NCBI GenBank assembly: GCA_963575645.1
Contig: OY754475.1
Location: forward strand, 17,026,509 to 17,090,508
DNA: 64,000 bases
Direction: 5' to 3'
Source: Xanthostigma xanthostigma
Lineage: Eukaryota; Arthropoda; Insecta; Raphidioptera; Raphidiidae
How positions within the stretch are numbered: the first letter of the stretch is position 1; the number at the start of each line of letters is the position of its first letter. Below, piece after piece: positions 22,520 through 35,464 of this stretch. The notes below the pieces were generated by a model. It searched no databases and was not told where the DNA came from. It was given only the letters and a program-made list of their open reading frames with translations. Made by a program: the position numbers and the translations under genes.

Positions 22520-24577
22520 ATAACTAGAGGTGATGGGATGCCGAATTTCATCTGCGAATCATGTTACAATAAACTGCAAAAAACTCACCAGTTTCTAACG
22601 CAAATAGAAAATTCTGATAGAGCACTGCGACGCTATTTCCAGCAATTATACGCATCAGACAGTCCAATCAAAACTGAATGTTCTGTTCAGCCTTCTGAAA
22701 AGCATTTAATCTCTGACGCTAATAAAGATATAGTGAAATGTGAATCTTTAGAGCTCCATGATGGGTTTGATATGGATCTTAGTTGGAAAGTGACTGAACC
22801 CGCCAATTCAATTCAAGAAAATAAAAATAAAGAAGAAATTTCTTTAAAATCCGAAATCAAATTCGAACAGACGGATGATAATTTATCAATTTTAGTAGAG
22901 TCAATTGACCACACAGATCTTGGTTGGAAAGAGAGAGAACCCGCCGATTTCATTCAAGAAAATAAAAAAGACGAAGAACTTTTTTTAAAATCCGAAATCA
23001 AATTCGAACAGACGGATGACAATTTATCAATTTTAGTAGAGTCAGTAGACCACACAAATCTTGGTTGGAAAGAGAGAGAACCCGCCGATATCATTCAAGA
23101 AAATAAAAAACACGAAGAAAAGTCTTTAAAATCCGAAATCAAATTGGAAAAGATGGATGACAATTTATTAATTCTAACGGAACCAGTTGATGACACGGTA
23201 AGCGCTTCATCTAACGGCGATGGAAATGATATTAGCTGCGAAGATACGAAAATTAATATAGGCCACGCATCGGAGATTTCGTGTTTAAGTTCTGCGAATG
23301 TAACTGAAAATTTTAGTAAGTGTGATGACAAAAACAGAAAAAAAAACATTTCTATTTATCGTAAGAAGCACAAAAAAGCAAATGAATTAAAATCGTATCA
23401 CTGCGACGTTTGCAGCAAGTGTTTCTCCAAACGTTCGACTTTAAATTTACATAAGCGAACACATACTGGTGAGAAACCCTATCAATGTGATCTTTGTAAA
23501 AAGCGTTTCATTCAGTCATCCGATTTAAATAGACACAAGCGTATACACACTGGTAAGAAACCATATCAGTGTGACATTTGTAATAAGTGTTTCACACAAT
23601 TAAACCATTTTAATGATCACAAGCGTTTACACACTGGTGAGAAACCATATCAGTGTGACATTTGTAATAAGTGTTTCACAGTATTAAGCAATTTAAAAAA
23701 TCACAAGCGAGTACATACTGGTGTGAAACCTTATCAATGTGACCTTTGTAATAAGTGTTTCTCTCATTCTTCCAATTTCAATGATCACAAGCGTATACAC
23801 ACTGGTGAGAAACCATATCAGTGTGACATTTGTAATAAGTGTTTCACACAGTCGTACGTTTTAAATAAACACAAGCGTATACACACTGGTGAGAGACCTT
23901 ATCAGTGTGATCTTTGTAATAAGTGTTTCTCTCAGTCTTCCAGTTTCAATAGTCACAAGCGTATACACACTGGTGAGAAACCCTATCATTGTGATCTTTG
24001 TAAGAAGTGTTTCTCAGACGTAGGTAATTTAAATAAACACAAGCGAATACATACTGGTGAGAAACCCTATCAATGTGATCTTTGTAAAAAGCGTTTCATT
24101 CAGTTATCCGATTTAAATAAACACAAGCGTATACATACTAGTGAAAAACCTTATCAATGTGACCTTTGTTATAAGTGTTTCTCTCAGTCTTCCAATTTCA
24201 ATAGTCACAAGCGTATACACACTGGTGAGAAACCATATCAGTGTGATCTTTGTAAGAAGTGTTTCTCTCACTCTTCCAGTTTCAATAATCACAAGCGTAT
24301 ACACACTGGTGAGAAACCATATCAGTGTGACATTTGTAATAAGTGTTTCACTCAGTCGTACGTTTTAAATAAACACAAGCGTATACACACTAGTGAGAGA
24401 CCTTATCAGTGTGATCTTTGTAGTAAGTGTTTCTCTCAGTCGTACGTTTTAAATAAACACAAGCGTATACACACTGGTGAGAGACCTTATCAGTGTGATC
24501 TTTGTAATAAGTGTTTCTCTCAGTCTTCCAGTTTCAATAGTCACAAGCGTATACACACTGGTGAAAAACCACATTAG
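22520..24577 (+). CDS. ZAD zinc-finger gene 2, exon 2 (14 C2H2 fingers)
   Basis: Exon 2 starts after GCCCAG with [15 protein letters not shown] and encodes 685 residues; the full protein has 735. After the second ZAD half come three copies of the ~46-residue acidic repeat with psi-K-x-E motifs, a basic stretch and 14 fingers. The stop at 24575-24577 is a point change: KPYQCD became KPH-TAG, and finger remnants continue past it to about 24819. The C-terminus is therefore truncated relative to genes 1 and 3, which end in a finger with LSSKLNDHKLAHS. It is probably still a functional DNA-binding protein, because the 14 fingers are intact. Confidence 0.9.
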   Translation: MTRGDGMPNFICESCYNKLQKTHQFLTQIENSDRALRRYFQQLYASDSPIKTECSVQPSEKHLISDANKDIVKCESLELHDGFDMDLSWKVTEPANSIQENKNKEEISLKSEIKFEQTDDNLSILVESIDHTDLGWKEREPADFIQENKKDEELFLKSEIKFEQTDDNLSILVESVDHTNLGWKEREPADIIQENKKHEEKSLKSEIKLEKMDDNLLILTEPVDDTVSASSNGDGNDISCEDTKINIGHASEISCLSSANVTENFSKCDDKNRKKNISIYRKKHKKANELKSYHCDVCSKCFSKRSTLNLHKRTHTGEKPYQCDLCKKRFIQSSDLNRHKRIHTGKKPYQCDICNKCFTQLNHFNDHKRLHTGEKPYQCDICNKCFTVLSNLKNHKRVHTGVKPYQCDLCNKCFSHSSNFNDHKRIHTGEKPYQCDICNKCFTQSYVLNKHKRIHTGERPYQCDLCNKCFSQSSSFNSHKRIHTGEKPYHCDLCKKCFSDVGNLNKHKRIHTGEKPYQCDLCKKRFIQLSDLNKHKRIHTSEKPYQCDLCYKCFSQSSNFNSHKRIHTGEKPYQCDLCKKCFSHSSSFNNHKRIHTGEKPYQCDICNKCFTQSYVLNKHKRIHTSERPYQCDLCSKCFSQSYVLNKHKRIHTGERPYQCDLCNKCFSQSSSFNSHKRIHTGEKPH

Positions 24578-24819
<242 letters not shown>

Positions 24820-24953
24820 ATTTTTTTTTTAATAAAAATACGCACGACTCACAGGCTAACCTGACAATAACTAATTAGAGTATTTGCAATGGTTAACAGT
24901 AGGTACTAACAATTTGTGATGTAACATACTTTGAACTGCTTATGTATGTGAAG

Positions 24954-24959
24954 AATAAA
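24954..24959 (+). terminator. Poly(A) signal of ZAD gene 2
   Basis: AATAAA in the 3' UTR shared with ZAD genes 1 and 3. Because the stop has moved upstream, the 3' UTR of this gene is about 240 bases longer. Confidence 0.7.
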
Positions 24960-25286
24960 GTGACTTTAGAGCAAACAGAACGGTTCATAATTTACAACAG
25001 TTACAGGGAGAAAAACCGTATTAACAGATACGTTTAATATCTGTGACGAGGTTATTATGTAATTTTTGTAATTATAGTCCCTTCATGTAACTTGTTGACC
25101 GACTGACTTTTTTGACATTGAATTTGCTTTTTGTGAACAGTTAGAAAATAATTATCAAGCGAAATATACATTTTTTTAGATAAATTAAATTGTTTTTTGG
25201 TAAAACGCATACCTATATATTGTTTTATTTAGTTTTGATAAAACGGTTTAGATATGTATATCGTTACCATAACTTATTCTAGACAT

Positions 25287-25500
25287 TAATATGTTTTTCA
25301 TAAAAAGAATAGACAATCTTTATAACAAACTCAAAATGTATTTATTCTCGTGAATACAAATTTGTACTACCGTTAGTTTTTAACAAAAAATATGATCAGA
25401 TTGAAAAAACAGTGCATTACAAAACCAATCTTATATAACCTAAGTTCAAAGTATAATAATTGTACAGTCAAATCTAAAAACGAATTAAATGTACATATCA
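25287..25500 (-). repeat. 3' LTR of the intact Gypsy element
   Basis: 214 bp, matching 29513-29723 with about three substitutions and one 3-base indel. It is bounded outside by GACAT (25282-25286), the 5-bp target duplication that recurs at 29724-29728. Just inside (25501-25513) lies the minus-strand purine run AAAAAAGAGGGTA, the polypurine tract. Confidence 0.92.
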
Positions 25501-25586
25501 TACCCTCTTTTTTAGATAACTCTCAAACATAAAAAAAATAACAAAATTAAAGATATTACATTTCATTTAAACTTAATATGCTTATT

Positions 25587-28500
25587 CTAAAATTTATCAT
25601 ATCGGAGTCGATCGGGTGGCTTTCTGTTCCTCACCGACCGACTGGCATTATTATCGTCAACTGTTGTAGGCAAAGTGGCATCGACGTGATATTTATCGGC
25701 CAGTTTCGACTCTCTTAACTGATTGCGATGAACAAATTTTATACCGCCGTTAAGACTAATATGATACGTTAAATTACTTACACGCTTAACAATTATTGCA
25801 GGTTTCCATTTTACATGCTCATTAAAATGGTACCTGTAAAGTACTTTATCACCCGGTGAAAAATAATTATATTGAATCAGATTTTTATTTTCATTCGGTT
25901 TTTTAAAATTATTTTTCGAATTATTATTTTCAAAGCTTTTCACCTCCGGGGTAGAATTATTTTTTAAATTATCCAACAATGTTTTTGGTTTAAATAAAAA
26001 TATTATTTCAGACGGAGCTTTACCGGTAACAGTTGACGGAGTATTTCTATAGGAAATCAGGAAATTATCAATCTTAGCTTGTAGTGATAATCCTCTATAT
26101 TTATGATCAATAAGAGTCTTTTTTAAACAGTTTTTAATTGTCTGCACACTCCTCTCAGCAGAACCGTTGCTTTGAGGATTGTAAATAGGTGACTTGGTTA
26201 CTGTTATTCCGTTTAATTCACAAAATCTTATGAATTTCGAAGAGTTAAACGGAGGCCCGTTATCGGAAACAATCTCGGTTGGAAGACCTAAGCATGAAAA
26301 AATTATACGAAGTCTTCCTATAACAGAATCGGCATTAGATACATTTAAAATAGACACTTCTAACCATTTGCTGAATGTATCTATAACAGTAAGCAAAGTA
26401 TGATTGTCGAAATAAAATAAATCAATGTGCACTCTATGCATAGGGTACTCACTGCTTGGCCAATGTGAACTTAAAGTGCGATTTCTCACATTTTGTGTAC
26501 TTTGACAAACAAAACATTTTTGTACAAAATTAGCTATGTCGGTATCGATATTATTCCACCAGACATAACTGCGTGCCAACATCTTCATGCGCACGATACC
26601 TGTGTGAGTTCCGTGCAACATCTCCAAAACAGAGCCTTTTAATTTATCAGGTATGACTAATCTACTTCCGTAATAGATACACTCATCTTCAGTTGCTAAA
26701 CAATTCTTTATTTTTAAATAAGGTAACAAATTTTTGTTTAGTTTTGAAATCGGGGGCCAGCCGTCTTTTGTAAACTTGTAAACTTTTGCTAGAGTAATAT
26801 CTTTGCTAGTTTCTAAAGCGATCTGTTTTAAATTCAAAGGTTCGTCTTCAGACAAATTAAATGAATTAATTGTACAAGGATCTACATTTGACGATTCCGA
26901 TAATGGTAAACGCGAAAGTGCGTCCGCATTACTCATGTGGGCGCCTTTTCTATACCTTATCTCGTAATCATACATGGAAAGTATAATTGCCCACCTCTGT
27001 AGTCTAGCAGTCGCTACAGACGGTGTAGCTTTATTGGGGTTGAAAATTTCGCGCAGAGGCTGATGGTCAGTGTAAATAACAAATTTTTGCCCATAGATAT
27101 ATTTGTGGAATTTCTTTATTCCAAATATAATGGCAAGAGCCTCTTTATGTAGCTGGGAGTAGTTGCGTTCAGCAGGACTTAACGTACTGGACGCAAATAA
27201 CACCGGTTTCTCTTCGTTATTTACTAAATGCGACATAATCGCTGCAACTCCATATGGACTCGCATCGCAAGATATTATTATTGGTTTGGAAGGGTCATAC
27301 AATTCCAATAAGTTATTATTTAAAAGTAATTTCTTACTTTTTTCAAAAACACTTTGGCAAGATTTGCTCCATATAAATTTTGTATCTTTTCTTAAGAGTT
27401 CATAAAGAACTCTAAGTTCGCTAGAAATATTAGGAATGAAATGCCCGTAATAATTTAGCAAACCTAAATATGACTTAAGTTGTGTGACGTCTTTTGGCGC
27501 TGGTGCATTAACAACAGCTTCCACTTTTTTAGGATTAGGACTTATAGTACTGTTTGAAATTATGTGTCCCAAATACTCGACCTTGTTTGAATAAAATTTA
27601 CATTTATTTAAATTTACTTTAACATTGTATTCATTCAGTCTGCCTAAAACTTCATACAACTTAAGTTCACAGTCCTCTGTAGAACTGCCGCCTATCAGTA
27701 CATCGTCCAAATAACAGCAGACGTTACTCAAGCCCAACAAAATGCTGTCCATTACTGATTGAAAAATAGAAGCCGCGCTTGAAACTCCGTAAGGTAGACA
27801 CAAAAAATTATAAAGACCTTTATGAGTAATTATCGTGAGAAACTTGCGCGATTTTTCGGAAACCTCCAATTGCTGGTAGGCCTCTGTCAAATCTAATAAA
27901 CAAAATACTTTACAATTGGACAACTTTGCAAAAATATCATCCGTTCTCGGAAGCGGATAATGTTCAGTTTTTATGTATTTGTTTATTGTGCGTTTAAAGT
28001 CACAACAAATTCTAAATGCGCCATTACTTTTTTTCACTATGACTATTGGACTTGCGTAATCACTATGCTGTACTGGTTCTATTATTTTATCTTTACATAA
28101 TCTTTCTAATTCCTCCTCAACTATATCTTTTAATTTATAGGGAACAGCATAAGCTTTGCAAAATATAGGTTTTATGTCATCTTTAACATGAATTTCTGCT
28201 TTAAAATGTTTAATCGGTTCAGAAAGTTTGTTAGAAAAAACATTAGGAAATCTATTTCCTAAATCTCTGATTAATTTATCATTGTCATTAACGTCAAAAC
28301 TAATATCATTAAAATTTACCAACTCGCTCGACGAAATCTTCTTGCGCCAGCCGGGATTCAGTGAGTCTAGCCAGGAACGTCCCATGAGTGGCACGAACTG
28401 CGCATCGCTGTTGATTACGACCAACTCCATCCTTTGTTTGCTCGCTGTCTTGCCGTGTAACCATTTAACTTCTACGTTGATCGCCCCGACTACGCTAATT

Positions 28501-29447
28501 TCTCGACCAGTGACAACCTTCAGTGAATGTTTGAAGATATTTAACGGAATATTTTCGAATTTCTCTTTATAATCTTGAAAAGAAATGACTGAACTGCAAG
28601 CTCCAGTGTCCACTTCCATCTGTATTACCTTCCCCTCAACTTCGATATCTGTATAAATGGGTTTATCATATCTATTAGTGTAATTAATATTTGCCATCTT
28701 CAACTCTTCATCATTGTTTTCATCTTCAATTTCATCTTCTTTTTGTTCTTCGTCTTCAGTGACCCCGTGTACGCGTTTCCTTCTATAACAATACTTGGCT
28801 ATGTGCCCTTTCTTCTTGCAAAAATAACACACGATGTCTTTTAAACTTCTACTTGTCGTAGCTTTATTTTCTTCCTCTTTATCCATTTTCTTTCTCCAAT
28901 TTTGTTTCCTTACTGCATACTGATACTGTGGTTGCATAATTTCCGTTTGCGACTGTACCAATTCCCAATTCAAGGCCTTAGCACATGCATCATCAAACGA
29001 CAAATCTTCATTATTCAGCAGTTTTGCTTGAACGTCTTTGTTATTGATACCGCAAACTAAACGATCTCTCAAAGCTGTCTTTAAAAAATCTCCAAAATCA
29101 CACGACTGTGCTAACATTTTTAACTCTATTATGTAATCTGCTATAGATTCACCGGAATTCTGATCACGTTTATAAAACTTAAATCTTTCAGCTATGATGT
29201 TCTTTTTTGGTGCGAAATGCGTAGAAAGTATTTTTTCGATCTCAGAGAATTTTTTTTTACTAGGTTCTTCAGGAACTATCAACGATTTTAAAATTTTATA
29301 CGTTTCTGCTCCAACAAGCGTAATAAATAACGGAACCTTAAATTTTTCTTCTACTTGATTTACATATAAATATTGCTTCATCCTTTCCATATAGCTTTCA
29401 AAATCTTCACCTGGGACAAAATTTTCTACGGTCCCAATCAACGCCAT
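25587..29447 (-). CDS. Ty3/Gypsy retrotransposon gag-pol polyprotein
   Basis: One uninterrupted frame of 1286 residues from ATG. Order: gag core (1-200); CCHC zinc knuckle at 207-220; aspartic protease with DTG at 280-282; reverse transcriptase with LLDLTEAYQQ near 517 and YLDD at 579-582; RNase H with acidic residues near 728, 769, 794 and 842; integrase with an HHCC knuckle (H945, H948, C978, C981) and the D-D-E triad near 1009, 1062 and 1098. There is no envelope frame and no chromodomain was recognised. Gag and pol share one frame, so no frameshift is needed. All catalytic motifs are intact, which suggests recent activity. Confidence 0.95.
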   Translation of the reverse strand: MALIGTVENFVPGEDFESYMERMKQYLYVNQVEEKFKVPLFITLVGAETYKILKSLIVPEEPSKKKFSEIEKILSTHFAPKKNIIAERFKFYKRDQNSGESIADYIIELKMLAQSCDFGDFLKTALRDRLVCGINNKDVQAKLLNNEDLSFDDACAKALNWELVQSQTEIMQPQYQYAVRKQNWRKKMDKEEENKATTSRSLKDIVCYFCKKKGHIAKYCYRRKRVHGVTEDEEQKEDEIEDENNDEELKMANINYTNRYDKPIYTDIEVEGKVIQMEVDTGACSSVISFQDYKEKFENIPLNIFKHSLKVVTGREISVVGAINVEVKWLHGKTASKQRMELVVINSDAQFVPLMGRSWLDSLNPGWRKKISSSELVNFNDISFDVNDNDKLIRDLGNRFPNVFSNKLSEPIKHFKAEIHVKDDIKPIFCKAYAVPYKLKDIVEEELERLCKDKIIEPVQHSDYASPIVIVKKSNGAFRICCDFKRTINKYIKTEHYPLPRTDDIFAKLSNCKVFCLLDLTEAYQQLEVSEKSRKFLTIITHKGLYNFLCLPYGVSSAASIFQSVMDSILLGLSNVCCYLDDVLIGGSSTEDCELKLYEVLGRLNEYNVKVNLNKCKFYSNKVEYLGHIISNSTISPNPKKVEAVVNAPAPKDVTQLKSYLGLLNYYGHFIPNISSELRVLYELLRKDTKFIWSKSCQSVFEKSKKLLLNNNLLELYDPSKPIIISCDASPYGVAAIMSHLVNNEEKPVLFASSTLSPAERNYSQLHKEALAIIFGIKKFHKYIYGQKFVIYTDHQPLREIFNPNKATPSVATARLQRWAIILSMYDYEIRYRKGAHMSNADALSRLPLSESSNVDPCTINSFNLSEDEPLNLKQIALETSKDITLAKVYKFTKDGWPPISKLNKNLLPYLKIKNCLATEDECIYYGSRLVIPDKLKGSVLEMLHGTHTGIVRMKMLARSYVWWNNIDTDIANFVQKCFVCQSTQNVRNRTLSSHWPSSEYPMHRVHIDLFYFDNHTLLTVIDTFSKWLEVSILNVSNADSVIGRLRIIFSCLGLPTEIVSDNGPPFNSSKFIRFCELNGITVTKSPIYNPQSNGSAERSVQTIKNCLKKTLIDHKYRGLSLQAKIDNFLISYRNTPSTVTGKAPSEIIFLFKPKTLLDNLKNNSTPEVKSFENNNSKNNFKKPNENKNLIQYNYFSPGDKVLYRYHFNEHVKWKPAIIVKRVSNLTYHISLNGGIKFVHRNQLRESKLADKYHVDATLPTTVDDNNASRSVRNRKPPDRLRYDKF

Positions 29448-29500
29448 AATGCCAACAGAATAGTTTTACACCTTTATGGTTTACTCCTCTATGGTTTACA

Positions 29501-29511
29501 CCTCGTCGCCA
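29501..29511 (-). other. Gypsy primer-binding site
   Basis: On the minus strand TGGCGACGAGG starts one base after the 5' LTR. A TGGCGAC-type start is a usual tRNA-primer site in Gypsy elements. The tRNA was not identified. Confidence 0.65.
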
Positions 29512-29512
29512 G

Positions 29513-29723
29513 TAATATGTTTTTCATAAAAAGAATAGACAATCTTTATAACAAACTCAAAATGTATTTATTCTCGTGAATACAAATTTGTACTACCGTT
29601 AGTTTTTAATAAAAATGATCAGATTGAAAAAACAGTGCATTAAAAAACCAATCTTATGTAACCTAAGTTCAAAGTATAATAATTGTACAGTCAAATCTAA
29701 AAACGAATTAAATGTACATATCA
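29513..29723 (-). repeat. 5' LTR of the intact Gypsy element
   Basis: 211 bp, near-identical to 25287-25500, followed by the target duplication GACAT (29724-29728). Read on the minus strand the LTR starts TGATATGTACATT and ends ACATATTA, so it departs from the usual CA end. Being short and very similar to its partner, it marks a recent insertion. Confidence 0.92.
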
Positions 29724-29916
29724 GACATCCTATTGGTATTATCGATTTCTTTTCAACCAATCCGTCCACATCAATTTTAAAAAACAGTCGTTCATCCTGT
29801 TAAATCTTACGAGCTTCAATTTTGAAAGGACTGGAGTCGTCGATCGGTCCGTCATAAGTTTTTGAGCAAAGTGGATTTCAACCAAAAGGTGAACAAATGA
29901 CCCACCTCGTTTCATC

Positions 29917-32049
29917 TCAAAACAAAAATTCAATGTAATCTAGACCGCAAAACTTATTTTAAGCCGTTATTTTTGACAATTGTCATGTATCAAGTAATAA
30001 TAGTTGAAAATGTTGCGCATATAGACTATTACGTCACCTAAACTGACAGACTAACTTTACTTTTACGTGACGTCACCAGAACTAGCACGTCATGTTGAAA
30101 CATTTTTAGTATCGAGAGTACTCGAGCATGTGCAGTGTAGCACGTTTCTTGTTTATATTATGACGGTTCCATGGTTTCTCTATTACAAGCCCCCAGTTCC
30201 CAGGTTCTAATCTGAGAACTGGTAGAATCATTTAACAGTCAGAGAATCCAGAAAATTACTTCCATTCGCAAGAAAATAATAGGTAATATTTTTTATTTTA
30301 AGAATAAATCGACTAACATGTTTGGACAACTGCCGTTGCCATCGTAAAGTTAAAAAAAAAATGTATATATTTGTGTCCAGATTGGTCTATTCTACTTGTG
30401 AAGGGGTGGGAGATATCTGGCTATGAAAATTAGAACTACATTAGAACTTACCTGTTTTTTCTTAATTTAAATTTTGGCTGAAAATTATAGTTGATTAAAC
30501 AAACTAATCAGAAATCATTACTTTTTGTCTTAACTCTTGCTCTAGCGCTAGTATTTTTAGCCAAAATTAAATGTTATTGTTACCGGGGAACATAATAAAT
30601 TATCTAATCTACTGTCAGTGAAAAATGCGAAACGTGCAATATTTTCATTAACTTCCCAGTACATTGGGCAGTTATTGTAATGGGTACGAAAATCCAAATA
30701 TAAAATTTGAACAAATTTTCGTTTTAAGGTCCACTACACTATTTTTAACTACTTTCAAAAATATGTCTTTCTCTCTCTGTGCGTGTGTATGTATGAAAGA
30801 CGATATCTCGGGAATAAAAAATGGTATCGTCTATGTTAAGGTGCCATAATAATAGACGCTAGGAAAGTATCTTTGTCATGCGATCCTTGCGCCATCTCGT
30901 GTTTAATTTTTTAAAATCTGGTTCACTTAAAACTTACAAACCCATGGAAACCAGCGTTATTTTTAATTATAAAAAAATATTTACCCACAATGTCAGTAAA
31001 AAACTACATAAATGATATACATTTTTTATTTCAAAACTTTTTAAATCTTATTTTTGTTAATAAAATAACAATTATGTTTTTTTCCTCTCAAATTCATAAG
31101 AAAATCCAGGAAAACGGTGGAATTGTAATATTGGATGTTGAGTTGGTGTATCTTTACAATCAACAACACAGCACTTCCGATTTAATAGCTTTTTACCCAT
31201 TTTATTCAACAATTTATTAATCCTTATTAAAATGCACGTATAACATATGACACTAAGGTTTTGGCTGAACCAGAATTAAAAAAAAAAAAAAAAAAAACAC
31301 GAGAGAGCGCAAATGTCGCTTGTCAAAATATACTTTCCTTGCGTTATATGTCATATTAAAGAATTTTTTTGAAAATCGGCCTGGTCGTTTTTTTTACCCA
31401 AAAAGACTCCAAAGGAGTAGATTGTACACAATGTCTCGCAAATAACATTTTATATCGACTTCGCCAATCGAAGCGTTTAACGTCATTTTGATAGAAATTT
31501 TATCATAATCGGCCCACCTGTTTTTTTTTTTTTTTTTTTTTGTTTAAAAATATTGCAGAAAAGTGGACTCTACACAAAATCTCTTGATTAAAAAACTATA
31601 TCGACTTTGTTATGGTGTCACTCGAACTATTAACGCCAATATGATCCAAAGGAAATTTACGAAAATCAGCCGTTATTTTTTTGTTTTTTGGCCCTACGGT
31701 ACACTTTTAGGGTCCTCGGGCCCAAAATCTAATTTTGCCATTTGATAGACAGCAAAAAGTTATTAGAAAAAACATTTTAACAGTTTTAGACTGGCTTACT
31801 CGATAAGAAATATTAAGCCGTTCCGGGTCTTTTTAAACAACCGGTATAAAAATATAAAGAATTTTAATTAAATATACCGATATAATGACTGTACGTTTTA
31901 AACAGAAGAATTAAGGAAACTAATAAGTAATAATACTTGTGTATGGGACACCTAACCAGAAAAAGTTAAATGGTTTGCTGAAAAAAGTCTTATAAATTAT
32001 TATTAATCACGAATTTGACCAGAGTTCTTTACTTGATAAATCATAAATA
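29917..32049. other. Spacer, copy B (pairs with 7366-11690)
   Basis: Non-coding sequence matching copy A apart from the insertions listed. It shows the empty sites for the LINE (about 30600-30612) and the A-tract MITE (about 31846-31855). The short open frames are not conserved in frame between copies. Confidence 0.65.
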
Positions 32050-32126
32050 CCGTATTAGCCCGAATACAACGCGACCCCGAATTTAAAGAGACTCCGAAAT
32101 TTTCATAAAGATATTTAGAAAAAAAA

Positions 32127-32714
32127 TTGGTTGTCTGTAAAGTCGGTTTACGGACGATAGTTTTACGTGATAACGTATTCCGTAATACATAACCTAAATT
32201 CTACATATAATAATTATAATAATTCGAATCTATGATATTGCATCTTTCGCTTCAAATTTAGGTTAATTTTATTTATTTAAATTACTCACCATATAATATA
32301 ATTGTTTTTTTAACTTTCTCTCTTTCGTATTTATTTTAAGTCTCAAAGATTAGCTGTCATAATATTTATAAAACAATTGTTTCACTGTTTATAATATAAA
32401 ATTCCAAAACCTACTTACAATATTTAAGTATTTTCATACGTCAAAAAATTGATTTTTAAAATGATAAAATTTGTAAGAAAACGATTTTTTCGAGAGATGA
32501 GACCTAGCTAAAACGATTTTTTGCCCCCCAAAATCCCTTTTCAGTAAATTTCATCCAAATCGTTAGGGCCGTTTTCGAGAAAAGCACGCACAGGGTCAGG
32601 CGGAACGTTACGCGTTACGAACATTAGGAACGTTACACTTTTTCGTGCATGCAACCGGTGTTTTATCAATTTATAAGATTGGTGATTCATCAATTTATAA
32701 GACGTTATCACGTC
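32127..32714 (+). mobile_element. A-tract MITE, copy 3
   Basis: Full-length member (588 bp) from TTGGTTGTCTG to CGTTATCACGTC, with 8 A on the left and 6 A on the right. Copy A at 11746-11753 preserves the uninterrupted A8 at the same place. Confidence 0.88.
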
Positions 32715-32993
32715 AAAAAATAATACTCATAAAAGAATCCAAATTAAGTAAAATTCCATCAGATAAGCATATATTTAAGTAATTATAGGTAATGACACAT
32801 ATTACATTAATGCCAATATAATTAAGTAATACATATTTTTGGAACAAAACTTCTACTAACAATAACTAATCTGAATATGTTACTTATTTTATATTTATAC
32901 TTATTACTTACCATATTATGTATTTGTTTTTGCGATAATGGCCTTAGTTGCTGATTCGCTTATTTTGTTTTTAAAATAAAAAATTGGTTGTCT

Positions 32994-33583
32994 GTAAAGT
33001 CGGTTTACGGACGATAGTTTTACGTGATAACGTATTCCGTAATACATAACCTAAATTCTACATATAATAATTATAATAATTCGAATCTATGATATTGCAT
33101 CTTTCGCTTCAAATTTAGGTTAATTTTATTTATTAAATTACTCACCACCTATAAAAATAATTTTTTTTATTAACTTTCTTTCTTCCGTATTTATTTAAGT
33201 CTCAAAGATTAACTGTCATAATATTTAGAAAACAATTGTTTTATTGTCTAAGTACCTATATAAAATTCCAAAACCTACTTACAATATTTAAGTATTTTCA
33301 TACGTCAAAAAATTGATTTTTATAATGATAAAATTTGTAAGAAAACGATTTGTTCGAGAGATGAGACCTAGCTAAAACGATTTTTTGCCCCCCAAAATCC
33401 CTTTTCAGTAAATTTCATCCAAATCGTTAGGGCCGTTTTCGAGAAAAGCACGCACAGGGTCAGGCGGAACGTTACGCGTTACGAACGTTAGGAACGTTAC
33501 GTTACACTTTTTCGTGCATGCAGCCGGTGTTTTATCAATTTATAATATTGGTGATTCATCAATTTATAAGACGTTATCACGTC
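32994..33583 (+). mobile_element. A-tract MITE, copy 4
   Basis: Full-length member (590 bp), A5 on the left and A13 on the right. It lies in a block (about 32833-33611) that has no counterpart in copy A. Confidence 0.85.
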
Positions 33584-34471
33584 AAAAAAAAAAAAAATTA
33601 ACTAAGTAATGTAAAACAAAATTAATATTAGATAAGTAACAAGAAAAAACGGAAATGTTTATTCAAATCTGAACTGTTTTCAGAATGAGAACTCATTTGA
33701 TGTCACTTCGGTATCGTCATTATTTTCATCACGCTTTCAGTCTCCCACAAAATGTCGTCTTGGTCGGGCACGTTCAGTGCAGTCGCGTTTCAACCTCTGT
33801 AGGAGAATGTTCTTGTTTATGTTACATTCCGTTACTTAAACCCCGAATTTGGCCCGCTGATTTTTTAACGGAAAATAAATGGTCGAAAATATCGCGTTAT
33901 GTTCGGGCTAATACGGTATACATAATTATTATAAAATTAAAAATTATTAATAAAGCCGGATATTCATATACACACAATAATATACATTTATAAATATAAT
34001 AAATTTGTTTATACTTATTTCATTTGTAGGACGTGTAGTTCCGCTCAGGTAAATTAGATTTTTTTCTAAGAATTTTCATTGTATTATGTAATTGCAAGTA
34101 AATGTGTTTTACTTATTTTATTTTAATAAAAAGAACGGTACACCAAAAATTAATTGTTTTATTATAATTCCTCATCATATTATACATATTATTAGTGTTT
34201 TTTTAAAATAGAATTCTGATTGTTTCAGATTAAAAGACTGGATTTGATGTCGAATGCATAATGTGATACTCAGTTACAGAAAATTCTTCAGATCCAGATG
34301 CAAGTTGTACAGTCTAAGAAAACACTGCGACATCTCATTTGCGATTACACGTTTCTAACAAGCAAATGAAACTTAAGTGTTCTAGTCAATGGCCTTGTAA
34401 AGATTTTTTTATTAATCTACAACTCTAATTCAGATATGCTCTCTCAAGTGTGAAACTGTAGAATTTTTAGA

Positions 34472-35034
<563 letters not shown>

Positions 35035-35464
35035 TCTTTTGTTTCTATCAATTAACTAGATCAAACATATAATAATAATAATCTCTTTTGCGGAAAAAAT
35101 AGTTTTCTATAAGACAGTCATTTTTTACTTCAACGCTAGTTTTTTAACATATGAATTCTTATATTTTTTAACACTTGACCTTGGTTAACAGCTCACGTTC
35201 TTTTAAAACTGTAGGTTTATTTAGAAAATAATAACCGTCCGTTTGGAACGACCAGACCAGACCAACACTGTTTGAAACGTCTAAAACGTGCATTATACGT
35301 GGAATTAATTATTTCATTTTATAACTTTAATGTCCGGACTTTTTTTTTAAATATCCGGCTTTTTGTCCGGACATTTGAAATTTTGAGATGGTAACTCTGA
35401 ACGTAGGTGAGTACTAAGAAAAGATTTTTTTAATTAAACACCAAAGGGGGCTAATCTACTTTAA

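Larger units (their letters stand above)
32050..33916 (-). mobile_element. pogo/Tigger-like remnant, copy B, with nested MITEs
   Basis: The inverted ends CCGTATTAGCCCGAA / TTCGGGCTAATACGG are flanked by TA on both sides. The transposase C-terminal tail is on the minus strand (about 33665-33790) in damaged form. Two A-tract MITEs sit inside (32127-32714, 32994-33583). The catalytic region is missing. Confidence 0.62.

Noticed and set aside
26194..28572. Plus-strand frames opposite Gypsy gag-pol
   Set aside because: They are antisense to an intact polyprotein and have no independent motif.
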